A stretch of DNA of 24,218 bases from Barthelona sp. PAP020 (GCA_040182905.1 JARQWU010000160.1:1-24218), one strand, 5' to 3'. Positions 15,747 to 24,084 are shown, counted from the first letter of the stretch. Made by a program: numbers and translations. Notes: a model not told the origin generated them from the letters alone.

Positions 15747-18218
15747 TTATAAATTCATCCATTGTCTCATTGCATCAATAATTCCACTGTCTCTATGCAC
15801 TCGGGTATAATCAGTGCTGTCATAACCTTTTGAATCTGGACGATATGCTGAAATCTTTGGAACAGATCTACAGCCAGTGCAGGTAGTGGTACATAATTTG
15901 CAATCAGAAAGTCCATCCGGAATACCAAAAGACTCATTTTGCCAATAAAAATTGGATAACAATAATCTAATGGGATAATCATTGCTATTATCACTCACCC
16001 CATTTGGATTAAGGAATAATTTTCTCTCAAAACCACGATGAGTATTCGAATCACAGTTTTTGGTTAAAATACAACCTTGATCATGCATATCTCGAGAAGA
16101 TGATCCAGGCATTGTTTGATCATTATCATCATTTTGAGCAACCATACGAGGCATAAGACCAGCAACACAACTTCCAGCAGGTTGGACAGGATATGCTGAA
16201 TCCCATATTTTAATACGGAAAATATCGTCGTTTGAAAGACCAGCCTCTTGCAGAATTTTTTCAAAACCATAACCGTAGTTGTATCCTGAATCAGCATTGC
16301 AAAGTAGCATTTCAAGTTCACCTCCAAACAAGACTTCCAAATAGGCAACAAAATCCTCAGGTAATGAACCACCCATTCTTAATCTAACAAAATTGAATAT
16401 TTGACCAAGATCTTTGGGATCAATATGTTTGGCAGCATCTATTCTGAAACCAGAAAATCCAAGAGATAAACCAGAAACCAAATAATCAGCAATACGTTCT
16501 TGAACATATTGTTTTTCAGTATTCAAATCAACAAGTCCATCCAGCCAACCAGCATTAAGAATGAATCCATCAGTCCATGAATTTAAGGATCTTTCACAAT
16601 GAAAATGAGTAGGTAAATAAGGGACTCTTGGAAATTCCAAAGTTGGAGATAATCCTGAGGGTCCAGGAAGATAAGTCCATCCTTGAGTATAAAAAGGAGA
16701 TGGAGAATCAAATAAATCACCTGTGGATGTTTTATTTCCCCATTTAGTACATCCAGCATCTGGGTTTCTATGACTTAAAATATCATTACCATTTCCAACC
16801 ATATGATTCACAACAGCATCAAAATAAACTCTAACCCCATAAGAACGACAGGTAGAAATCATTGAAACTAACTCATTTTCAGTACCCCAACGCCCTTTGA
16901 ATCTGTATGAAACGGGTTGATACATAAAATACCAGGGATTAAGATCATTTTGAAATGGTTGAGAAGACATCAACGATTCTTGAGGAGGGAACACTTTGAC
17001 ACCTAAATATCCTGCTTTGCCAATAACTTCACATTCCTTTTCAATGTCAACATATGGCCAACCGAACATTTCAACGATAGCACCTTTTTGTCCATTTCTG
17101 AAATCACCTTTCTTTAAATTATCAGTTTCAGCAAGTGGAACAACATTCCAAATAAAATGAACAGGATCTAATGATATGTGTAATCCAGTTTTTTGAGAAA
17201 CAACCACAATATTTAAAACATTCTTATAAATACTGTTGTACTTGACAATGTTGGAATCTTGACACAAATGGTCGAAGCAAAATTGAAGTTTATCATCTTC
17301 AAATTTTTTAAAACTGATAACTTCAACAGTAGCTGATTGATGATCTGCAGAGTAAGTTATTTTAGGATATCCAACAACAACTGAAAGTCCTTCATAAGCT
17401 TTTTGGTAATCTTCTTCATTAGGTGATGGAGTTTGCCAAGCATGCTTCAAAAATTCGGAGTTCGTTTCTGTTTCTTTACCAGCACATTGATTTGTCCTGA
17501 AAACTTCACAACCAGGTAAAGGACATGTTTCACGACATGTTCCATCTCCACAATCTTTGAAACCAACTTCACAAGTAACTTGACATCCTCCTTGGATACA
17601 TTTGGCTGTTTCAACATGATTTTCCTTTGAAGACTTACAAATTTGTCCACAACTTCCGCAATTATTAGCATCAGAGCTAAAATCTACATTACAACCATTA
17701 TAATTGACATCACAACTACCCCAACCATTGTTGCATTGACAAATACCATTATTTGAACATTTGCCATGACCATCACATTCTTGACCATTTTTAGAATCAC
17801 AAGTCATTGCACAATTGAAACCAAAATATTTAATATCACATGTACAAACATTATCTACACAATTTCCATGAATACAATTGGACTTACAATCAAAGTTACC
17901 TTTAGAAAGTTCACCATTCTTCAAAATCCAAATGCCGGGTTCAGAAATTACATAATTATTTCCACCATTATTGTCCCACTGACCATTACCATTATTTGTA
18001 ACAAAAGTAATTTGATCTCCCTCAACAGCATAATAAAACCATTGTGGATAGGTTGGATTTGCAGAATGCGAAAATGGGACACCAGGAACAGGTGTCCATG
18101 GTCCAACAGTTTTATAGTGAATATTTGCATTATTCCACGAAGGATTGTAATAATAAATTCCAATTTCATGCGCAAAAGCAATCAAAAAGCACACGAGACA
18201 TAAAAGAACTTTGATCAT
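15747..18218 (-). CDS. Secreted alpha-amylase (GH13) with starch-binding and EGF-like modules
   Basis: Encodes 823 residues. A signal peptide covers about 1-16 (VLLCLVCFLIAFA). Residues 17-105 resemble a CBM25/26 starch-binding module (IYYYNPSWNNANIHYKT ... WFYYAVEG ... GNGQWDNN). Residues about 108-250 hold over 20 cysteines in EGF-like and DANNCGSCGQ-type repeats. After a beta-rich linker (about 275-360), the GH13 barrel spans about 375-720: region I DAVVNH at 467-472, region II GFRIDAAKH with nucleophile Asp594, region III YLEVL with acid/base Glu628, and region IV near 694-701 (AQNDDNDQ), where the usual NHD reads N-D-D. So the three acids are present but the transition-state His is replaced. 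There are further Cys near the end. It should hydrolyse alpha-1,4-glucans outside the cell. A TCATT lies 16 bases before the ATG, inside the adjoining repeat. Confidence 0.93.
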   Translation of the reverse strand: MIKVLLCLVCFLIAFAHEIGIYYYNPSWNNANIHYKTVGPWTPVPGVPFSHSANPTYPQWFYYAVEGDQITFVTNNGNGQWDNNGGNNYVISEPGIWILKNGELSKGNFDCKSNCIHGNCVDNVCTCDIKYFGFNCAMTCDSKNGQECDGHGKCSNNGICQCNNGWGSCDVNYNGCNVDFSSDANNCGSCGQICKSSKENHVETAKCIQGGCQVTCEVGFKDCGDGTCRETCPLPGCEVFRTNQCAGKETETNSEFLKHAWQTPSPNEEDYQKAYEGLSVVVGYPKITYSADHQSATVEVISFKKFEDDKLQFCFDHLCQDSNIVKYNSIYKNVLNIVVVSQKTGLHISLDPVHFIWNVVPLAETDNLKKGDFRNGQKGAIVEMFGWPYVDIEKECEVIGKAGYLGVKVFPPQESLMSSQPFQNDLNPWYFMYQPVSYRFKGRWGTENELVSMISTCRSYGVRVYFDAVVNHMVGNGNDILSHRNPDAGCTKWGNKTSTGDLFDSPSPFYTQGWTYLPGPSGLSPTLEFPRVPYLPTHFHCERSLNSWTDGFILNAGWLDGLVDLNTEKQYVQERIADYLVSGLSLGFSGFRIDAAKHIDPKDLGQIFNFVRLRMGGSLPEDFVAYLEVLFGGELEMLLCNADSGYNYGYGFEKILQEAGLSNDDIFRIKIWDSAYPVQPAGSCVAGLMPRMVAQNDDNDQTMPGSSSRDMHDQGCILTKNCDSNTHRGFERKLFLNPNGVSDNSNDYPIRLLLSNFYWQNESFGIPDGLSDCKLCTTTCTGCRSVPKISAYRPDSKGYDSTDYTRVHRDSGIIDAMRQWMNL

Positions 18219-18230
18219 TTGAGAAAAAAA

Positions 18231-18237
18231 AATGAGG
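18231..18237 (-). promoter_or_regulatory. Candidate initiator (TCATT) for the amylase gene
   Basis: On the minus strand CTCATT followed by a T run lies 16 bases before the amylase ATG, matching the T. vaginalis initiator consensus TCA(Y)(T/A). It falls inside the dispersed repeat, so the repeat may supply the core promoter. Confidence 0.4.
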
Positions 18238-18242
18238 GTTGT

Positions 18243-18449
18243 TCACAAGCCTATTATTTTTGGCGAATCGAAATTTTCCGATTCTTCCTTTTTCCCTCGA
18301 GGTACGGAACTTTTCCTTAACCTACCCCCAAATTTTTGACCTGCCACGGTGAATGCATGAAAACTTGCACAATTAGGATAAATTTTCAAAAATATCGGAG
18401 CTTTAAGCTCTTTTGAGCAATTAGTAATGCAGTATTTCACATCCCGCAT
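18243..18449 (-). CDS. Short frame inside the dispersed repeat
   Basis: Encodes 68 residues from ATG to TGA. It reads MRDVKYCITNCSKEL, then KIYPNCASFHAFTVAGQKF, then a basic RKSSVPRGKKEESEN and ends at PKIIGL. The frame is closed upstream by TAG. In copy 2, where sequence beyond the TGA is visible, the same frame stays open for another 26 codons (24165-24088) before TAA, so the TGA looks like a single interruption of a longer frame. Whether it is translated is doubtful. It may be a frame that is open by chance within a non-coding repeat. Confidence 0.25.
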   Translation of the reverse strand: MRDVKYCITNCSKELKAPIFLKIYPNCASFHAFTVAGQKFGGRLRKSSVPRGKKEESENFDSPKIIGL

Positions 18450-18478
18450 AGGGCGTAGCTCTCCTACGAAAGCCTATG
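18447..18478. other. Two-part hairpin inside the repeat
   Basis: The outer stem is CATAGG (18447-18452) with CCTATG (18473-18478). The inner stem is CGTAG (18454-18458) with CTACG (18464-18468), closed by a 5-base loop. An asymmetric bulge (1 against 4 bases) separates them. A second stem follows at 18504-18518 (GTTCCT-TTC-AGGAAC). The nesting suggests a structured transcript or a recombination/mobility signal. The RNA class is unknown. Confidence 0.45.
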
Positions 18479-18540
18479 AAAGAGTAGGTCTCAAAAAAGA
18501 GAGGTTCCTTTCAGGAACGCTGGACCCCCCGAAAAGAATA

Positions 18541-18832
18541 AAGATTAAGGTTTATTATTAATTAGTCAACTGAGATTTCCCAGTCTTTAATTTGGGAAAG
18601 TTCTGGAAAAGGTTCGTACAAGAAGAAAAATAAAAATGCAAAATCATCCCTTTCCAAAAAAAATTTGGAAGATCAAAATCATTTTGCCTGATAAATATTT
18701 GATGAATTGGAAAATTGATATCAATTGACTATTTTTTAACTTTGATGTAAGTAATTTAAAATTTTTGTTTTTGTCTCTTTTGAAAAAAATATTGAACGAT
18801 TTCATGTAGATTTTGGCGATTATTCTTACATT
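18541..18832. other. Upstream region of the surface-protein gene
   Basis: AT-rich sequence between the repeat and the ATG at 18833. TTTCCC (18576-18581) and GGGAAA (18594-18599) form a 6-bp stem. CATT occupies 18829-18832, directly before the start codon. No gene is seen. Confidence 0.45.
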
Positions 18833-21025
18833 ATGCGATATTTTTGTTTAATTTTTATGTTCTTCATATGTTTGAAAGCAAAAGAAATAAAAATGGATAG
18901 AATTTCGGTTTCACATTGCAAATATATGGAATTTTCACCATTATTTTCACCTTTTGAAACATTTATGGCAATTTATTCTCTTAATTTTACTTTTGGAGAA
19001 AAGGTGGAAAATTGTGAAACCAAGGTTGTCATGCATGACTTGCCTCCCCTTAATAAAAAGGGCATTTTTATTATTTCAAAAATCAATTCTGATTTTTTGA
19101 ACGAGACTATTTTTGTGAATGAAAAATTGCGCAAGTTGTCAGATTTAATTGTTCCAAATATTCTTTTGTTTGACGGAAATCATCTTGAAATCAGGTTTGA
19201 TGGCAATAAATTCAGTTCTTTGAAATGGTTTGAAATTCATTTTAGTTCTTGCATTATGACTCCTGAAGATCAAAGTACAAATATTATTGGAAGTTGTTCC
19301 TTGATACCTGAAAATTTAAAAGCTAGAATTATCAGTGGAACAATAACAACTGTAAAAGAACAATATCAGTCTGTTTCCATTCTTTTGAAACCCCTGAGAG
19401 TTAATATCTCTTCAATTAATTTTCAAGCAGTTTTATTAAACTCCAATGACAAAACTGATTATTCTGTTGATTTATTGCAAAAGTACAGAAGTAATAATAA
19501 TTTGGATGATGTTTATTCAAGTTTTCGAATTATTGTTCCTCCAAAATCAAGATTATCTTTGGTTATTGTTAATCCCAAACAAGAATTCTTTTTGTTTGCG
19601 CTATCGTTTTTAGAAAGTTCAACAAATGTAGAATTACATAATAAAACAACAGAAATAGTGTCCAAAAACAAAAATATATTTTTTCCAAACAATTTAAAAA
19701 TAGATACAGCTCATTGTATTCAATCAAATTTCTCCATTTCTTTCAACGGAAGTAATCATTTGATTAGAACATTAAATATTGTGATAATGAATTCATATCC
19801 TCAAAATGTTATTGCTACTTCTATTTTTTTTCAAAAGAGAAATGTTGAAATACTATACAATCCAGTTTTCACTGCTTATGGCTCCAAACCTCGAATATTA
19901 ATTGCCCATCCTGCAAATTTTAATTATTTTGTTTCTTGTATTTCTTCACAGCACAGATATGTTAAACCTCAATACTATGATGGTAAAAATATTCAGATTA
20001 CATATTCAGATGATTTGTCAACTGTAGATGGATGGACTGTGTTTATCAATAATAGTGCAGTTGTTAATTTTGCAAATATATGTCAATCAAATGATGATTT
20101 TGTGTTTGTTCAAGCAATAACTGATGATCTTTCTGAAATTTATGTTTTTGTTATTGAAACCCAACTTGTTTTTCCGTTTGATAACAATATTATCATTTTA
20201 TCATGTGAACATCCAATGGTAAAAGTGTTTTTTTTTAAATTTGAAACACCAATTAGCTTATTGGTAAAAAATCTTACCAAAAATAGTCTTGTTTCGTACA
20301 AAAATTTTAATTGTTTTGCAGGAGTTCTTCAAAATAACGTTTGCTTTCGTTTAGGTTTGGTTTTGCCAAATTCTTTAAAAAATGGCAGTGTAGTACAATA
20401 TTCAAGGCATGTTATTTTTGAGAGTGTTTATGACCAATTTCTTTTTGATGGTGACATTTATATTGAATTTCCTACCGCAGGGACATATTATTTTTCTTTG
20501 AAAGGAAATGATCAAGGTGTTATTGAAGTATTTGATGGAATGACAACAGTGGTTCATGATTGTCAAAATAATAATGAAATCAAAGATTTCTATTTTGAAC
20601 TTACAGAAATAAGAGAAATTAAACCATATTTATTCATTAATCAATTCAAGAAAATTGAAATACTTGTTCAAAATATCACAAAACTTGCAAAAAATAAAAA
20701 TGCTCAAATATTTGCACAAAAACAAGAAAACACCTTGAAACTTTCAATGTTCAACAATAAAACTGAACAACAGGTCAATTTAATACTGTACAATGCTGTT
20801 ATTTCAGATCTGATCTGTGTATCTTTAAGTAATTGGACCAATAATTTGTTTTTGAGAATTATCATCGTAATTATCATATTGGCAGGACTTTTGATTGCTT
20901 TTTTTTGTGTTCAAAAAAAGTCAGAAGAAAAAACACCACAAGAATATACACTGTTGAAAATATACACTGACAGTGACGATGATTGCATACATATAAATGA
21001 TTCAACAAATGGTTGGTTCAAATAG
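18833..21025 (+). CDS. Type I membrane surface glycoprotein, unknown ectodomain
   Basis: Encodes 730 residues, ending in TAG. Residues 1-16 form a signal peptide (RYFCLIFMFFICLKA). The ectodomain, about 17-670, is beta-rich with many N-glycosylation sequons and scattered cysteines; I recognise no repeat or domain. One membrane helix lies at about 672-692 (LRIIIVIIILAGLLIAFFC), then a 38-residue cytoplasmic tail starting VQKKSEEK. The tail contains YTLL, a YxxPhi sorting motif read by AP-complex mu subunits, and an acidic DSDDD cluster. The topology suggests a surface or endocytic receptor or adhesin. It converges on the CKK-domain gene with only 23 bases between the stops. Confidence 0.85.
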   Translation: MRYFCLIFMFFICLKAKEIKMDRISVSHCKYMEFSPLFSPFETFMAIYSLNFTFGEKVENCETKVVMHDLPPLNKKGIFIISKINSDFLNETIFVNEKLRKLSDLIVPNILLFDGNHLEIRFDGNKFSSLKWFEIHFSSCIMTPEDQSTNIIGSCSLIPENLKARIISGTITTVKEQYQSVSILLKPLRVNISSINFQAVLLNSNDKTDYSVDLLQKYRSNNNLDDVYSSFRIIVPPKSRLSLVIVNPKQEFFLFALSFLESSTNVELHNKTTEIVSKNKNIFFPNNLKIDTAHCIQSNFSISFNGSNHLIRTLNIVIMNSYPQNVIATSIFFQKRNVEILYNPVFTAYGSKPRILIAHPANFNYFVSCISSQHRYVKPQYYDGKNIQITYSDDLSTVDGWTVFINNSAVVNFANICQSNDDFVFVQAITDDLSEIYVFVIETQLVFPFDNNIIILSCEHPMVKVFFFKFETPISLLVKNLTKNSLVSYKNFNCFAGVLQNNVCFRLGLVLPNSLKNGSVVQYSRHVIFESVYDQFLFDGDIYIEFPTAGTYYFSLKGNDQGVIEVFDGMTTVVHDCQNNNEIKDFYFELTEIREIKPYLFINQFKKIEILVQNITKLAKNKNAQIFAQKQENTLKLSMFNNKTEQQVNLILYNAVISDLICVSLSNWTNNLFLRIIIVIIILAGLLIAFFCVQKKSEEKTPQEYTLLKIYTDSDDDCIHINDSTNGWFK

Positions 21026-21048
21026 ATACTAAATATTTGAAATTGATA

Positions 21049-22392
21049 TCAATGAATTCTTCTTAAAGATACAGCATCAACAGTTGAACAAATAAATGTG
21101 ACTTGTAATTCTGAGAAACTCTTTCTCGTTGAATTATACTTAAAATATTTGTCAATTCTATGGGCAGTAAGGAACTGCGGTCCACTTCCATAAATTCTCA
21201 TCATCCGGAATTTTTTCTTTTCATTGTCCCAAATGTAGGTGTAAATTCCTTTGAATTTTAAAATTTGAAAACCAGCCAACAAAATCAAAAAAGATTGATC
21301 CTTGTGCCTTTCCAAAACGTTAAGAACTGTTTCTCTTTCCAATTTAGAAGGTTCACCAGCTAAACAAATGGTTTTTAAAGCATTGGAAATATTTTGAATG
21401 TTGCTCTGCCTTTTAAACATCCTTTCTAATTCCTTTTGATTGTAATAGGCTAATTTTTCGTTTTCAGTTGCATCAATATCAGGTTTTGGTACACTAGGAG
21501 ATGAAGCTGTTGATTCATTGGTTGGATTATCAGATGAAAAAGTAGATGGTGGGGGAGGTGCACTTCTTCTTTTAAATCGTTCAGGAATCTCCCCAATTTG
21601 TTCTTTTTTCATTGACATTTCAATATCGAATGCAACACCATTATGACGAATCTCTTTGTCTTTATTTGGACTATTTTCAACAATCTCCTCTTCCTTCAAT
21701 GTATAATCAAAATTTTTGGAAGACAATGTGGCAGACATAACCTGAGATTGTGAAATTGTAGATTCCTCTGCAATGAAATCTTTGTTATCAACACTGCTTC
21801 CGACATCAGAGAAAGAAATTGAACTTTCCCCATTTTTTTGATTACTTTGGCTTGAAGTTAAAAAACTTAAATATTCATTTTTTATTTCTCGTAATTCTAA
21901 AACTTCATTCAGAAGGTTTTCATTTTCTGTTTCCAATTCAATAATTCGAGTGTTTCTTTGATTTAAAATTTCAATCAAACGGTTATTTTCTTCCATAAGT
22001 TCTATCTTTTCACTATCAAAATCATAAGATTCAGTTGATTCACAATTATCATCAATTTGATCCAATTCTATGTCAGCATCCGTCTCAAATTTCAAAATAT
22101 TATCATTTAATATTTCGACATTACTAATAGAATCATTAATTCCACTTTTTTTCTTTTTAATATTGGATAAAGCTTCAAAAGAAAAAGATGGCCGACTAGT
22201 CATTAATTCATTTTCAACAATATTAGGCATTGTTGTATCAATTGATATTGCATCTTTCAAAAGATTGTCAAAAAAGGCCACTGAAGAAGTTACAGAAATG
22301 TTTGTTTCGTTTGGAGTTTCTCTTTTCAACAATATATCTTCTGATAAAAGAAAATCTTCAATTTCATTCAAATCAATACTTTGATCATTCAT
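21049..22392 (-). CDS. CAMSAP/Patronin-like protein with C-terminal CKK domain
   Basis: Encodes 447 residues. Residues about 1-125 are acidic and disordered. A coiled coil spans about 128-178 (EKIELMEENNRLIEILNQRNTR...). A Ser-rich linker with an APPPP stretch (about 278-282) follows. Residues 329-447 match the CKK domain of CAMSAP/Patronin microtubule minus-end proteins: SNALKTICLAGEPSKLERETVL, FLILLAGF, FKGIYTYIWD, the IYGSGPQFLT segment, IDKYFKYNSTRKSF and the terminal VDAVSL strand. The N-terminal calponin-homology domain of animal CAMSAPs is absent and the protein is far shorter (animal members exceed 1,200 residues). CKK binds between tubulin protofilaments at minus ends, so this protein probably caps or organises minus ends. 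Start is the first ATG; a second ATG overlaps out of frame. Confidence 0.9.
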   Translation of the reverse strand: MNDQSIDLNEIEDFLLSEDILLKRETPNETNISVTSSVAFFDNLLKDAISIDTTMPNIVENELMTSRPSFSFEALSNIKKKKSGINDSISNVEILNDNILKFETDADIELDQIDDNCESTESYDFDSEKIELMEENNRLIEILNQRNTRIIELETENENLLNEVLELREIKNEYLSFLTSSQSNQKNGESSISFSDVGSSVDNKDFIAEESTISQSQVMSATLSSKNFDYTLKEEEIVENSPNKDKEIRHNGVAFDIEMSMKKEQIGEIPERFKRRSAPPPPSTFSSDNPTNESTASSPSVPKPDIDATENEKLAYYNQKELERMFKRQSNIQNISNALKTICLAGEPSKLERETVLNVLERHKDQSFLILLAGFQILKFKGIYTYIWDNEKKKFRMMRIYGSGPQFLTAHRIDKYFKYNSTRKSFSELQVTFICSTVDAVSLRRIH

Positions 22393-22487
22393 TCTTTCTT
22401 TGAAAAAAAATATTGAGAAAGATTTTTTCTTTTCGTTGTTTTTGCCAATTTCTATGCGATTCTGATCATTGATATTGCAGCATTAAA
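22393..22487. promoter_or_regulatory. Divergent promoter (95 bp)
   Basis: This spacer lies between the CKK gene (minus) and the next gene (plus). On the plus strand GCATT sits 7 bases before the ATG at 22488. On the minus strand no CATT is found; only TCAAT and TCAAA are near the start. Confidence 0.45.
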
Positions 22488-23849
22488 ATGACTTCAGATT
22501 ATTCGATTTATCAAACATTTACCGCTCCTTTAAATCAACTTTTTAAACACATTTCTAGACTTGATTTTTCGAATTTAACTTTATATTCTAAAATAACAAA
22601 CAATATATTTGAATCTTTAATGATTCAAATTGAAAGATTTCCAATGGGAATATCAACATATTGTCTTCGTAGTTCTGCTCTTTTGGAACATCAAAAAAAT
22701 AATCTTGAAGAGTTGAAATTACGATATTATCGATTAGAATCGTCTAATTCTTTAAAAATTCCCTTGAAAACAATTGAAAACAAATATATTATACCTTCAA
22801 ATGAGCTTTTACAATTTATCAATGCTTGTAACAGTGAATTCATTCAACAAATTCAAGGGATTGTTGTAACTTCAAATGTTTCTTATGACGTATACATACA
22901 ATCGTTGGGTGCAGAAATTGTTATTGTTGAAAACAATCCAAGGCAATTTGATTGGTTCACCATTGTTGATATTGTTGTTGACGTTTCTGATGATGGTTTT
23001 GAAAGGCTTTTATTGATTTTTGATGATCAAAGCAGTTTAATTGTGAGATTAGAACTCATTGATTTTCTAAAAGTTGGAATGAAAATTCATTTGGCATTCA
23101 GCAAAATTCTTTGTTTATCAAACACTGCTTCTAATACTTCTTATAATCAAAATTTAGTCAATTGGAAGATCAGTGATATTGAAGCCATTGACAAGCATGT
23201 TTTTTCTGTTGGTTTATTTGGAATTCTTCAAAAATTTGAAAGAAAACATTCCTATTTGGCATTGCATATTAGTTCAGCAAAAAATTCTGATATTTGCAAA
23301 ATTGTTTACACATCAAAGTTATTTCAACCAATTATTGGACCTATTTTTCTCACTATTGTACAAAAAACTAAATTAGGCTTTTTTGTTAATAGTAAAGGAG
23401 GTATTCATTGTTTGTCCACGTTATCATGTTTAATTTCACCTTCGTGGTTTTATCTTATGGATGTTCCCACTGATTGGTCAATAGGTCAAGCAATTTCAAC
23501 TGAGGGAAAATTTTTGAGTTGTCGAAGAAAAAATTCAGATTTTTGTTTTGTTCATGCTCAGTGTTTTCAAATTATTCCTGCCAATTATTGTTTTTTTTGT
23601 CAATCATTGGTTGAACCAAATGATAGAATTCCTTATTTACCCATGTTAATGCATTTTAAGCCGTTGAATAGCGAAAATATTATTGAAGTGTATGCTACTT
23701 TTACCTGTATGGATTTATTTGGAGCTCATATGGGGTCATTTAATGTTAAATCTCCTATTTTGCCTGAAGGAGATTGGCGAGTTATTTTTACCAAGGTTTC
23801 TTCTGGTGACATTTTGATCACTGGCGCGAAAAAATTAAATAAAAGTTAA
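22488..23849 (+). CDS. Hypothetical protein, possibly OB-fold
   Basis: Encodes 453 residues from ATG to TAA. The N-terminal 100 residues are mixed helical. From about 115 the protein is strand-rich, with segments such as IQQIQGIVVTSNVSYDVYI and FTIVDIVVDVSDDGFERLL, then LVRLEL...LKVGMKIHLAFSKI, that read like successive OB-fold strands of the single-stranded-DNA-binding or MCM-N type. A YCFFCQSL motif near the C-terminus could be half of a zinc site, but no partner CxxC is evident. There is no signal peptide or membrane helix. Resemblance to RPA-like proteins is suggestive only; no family is recognised. It is divergent from the CKK gene. Confidence 0.8.
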   Translation: MTSDYSIYQTFTAPLNQLFKHISRLDFSNLTLYSKITNNIFESLMIQIERFPMGISTYCLRSSALLEHQKNNLEELKLRYYRLESSNSLKIPLKTIENKYIIPSNELLQFINACNSEFIQQIQGIVVTSNVSYDVYIQSLGAEIVIVENNPRQFDWFTIVDIVVDVSDDGFERLLLIFDDQSSLIVRLELIDFLKVGMKIHLAFSKILCLSNTASNTSYNQNLVNWKISDIEAIDKHVFSVGLFGILQKFERKHSYLALHISSAKNSDICKIVYTSKLFQPIIGPIFLTIVQKTKLGFFVNSKGGIHCLSTLSCLISPSWFYLMDVPTDWSIGQAISTEGKFLSCRRKNSDFCFVHAQCFQIIPANYCFFCQSLVEPNDRIPYLPMLMHFKPLNSENIIEVYATFTCMDLFGAHMGSFNVKSPILPEGDWRVIFTKVSSGDILITGAKKLNKS

Positions 23850-24084
23850 GAGTTTGTCCACCCACTGTTCATTTTTCTATCATCATAACAGTGTGTGTTT
23901 TTTTTTGTTTGCTTCAGAAAATATTTGTTCAAATGTGAAAATTATCTTTGAGTTTTGAGGAATTTTTAATATTTATCAAAAAATTTTCTTTTTGAAGAGG
24001 TTTCGGCTCTTTTGTAAAAAAAAAAATAGAATTTTCATTTATATTTTTTCATTTATAGACTTTGTTTCTATGAGTTTAGGGGGT
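23850..24084. other. Intergenic sequence after the last gene
   Basis: AT-rich 3' region with T and A runs (about 23898-23907 and 24018-24027), ending in a G-rich patch (24079-24097, three G runs) that belongs to or borders the repeat. No gene is seen. Confidence 0.5.

Larger units (their letters stand above)
18224..18540 (-). repeat. Dispersed repeat, copy 1 (GC-richer, hairpin-rich)
   Basis: Bases 18224-18295 are identical, 72 of 72, to 24147-24218, where the window ends, so the true match may be longer. The segment to about 18540 is richer in G+C than its surroundings and contains clear inverted repeats: GAATCG/CGATTC at 18265-18284, GAGCT/AGCTC at 18398-18410, a two-part hairpin at 18447-18478 and GTTCCT/AGGAAC at 18504-18518. 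The far boundary is a guess from composition. One end is an A tract that abuts the amylase start codon region. I associate this kind of segment with Trichomonas vaginalis repeats, from memory only. Confidence 0.75.

Noticed and set aside
17766-18203. Plus-strand 145-codon frame opposite the amylase
   Set aside because: It is Ile/Thr/Asn-rich, antisense to a Cys-rich signal-bearing coding sequence, and explained as a shadow frame.
22070-22384. Plus-strand 104-codon frame opposite the CKK gene
   Set aside because: It is antisense to the acidic N-terminus of a well-supported gene; Ser/Phe/Ile-rich composition is what such a shadow gives.
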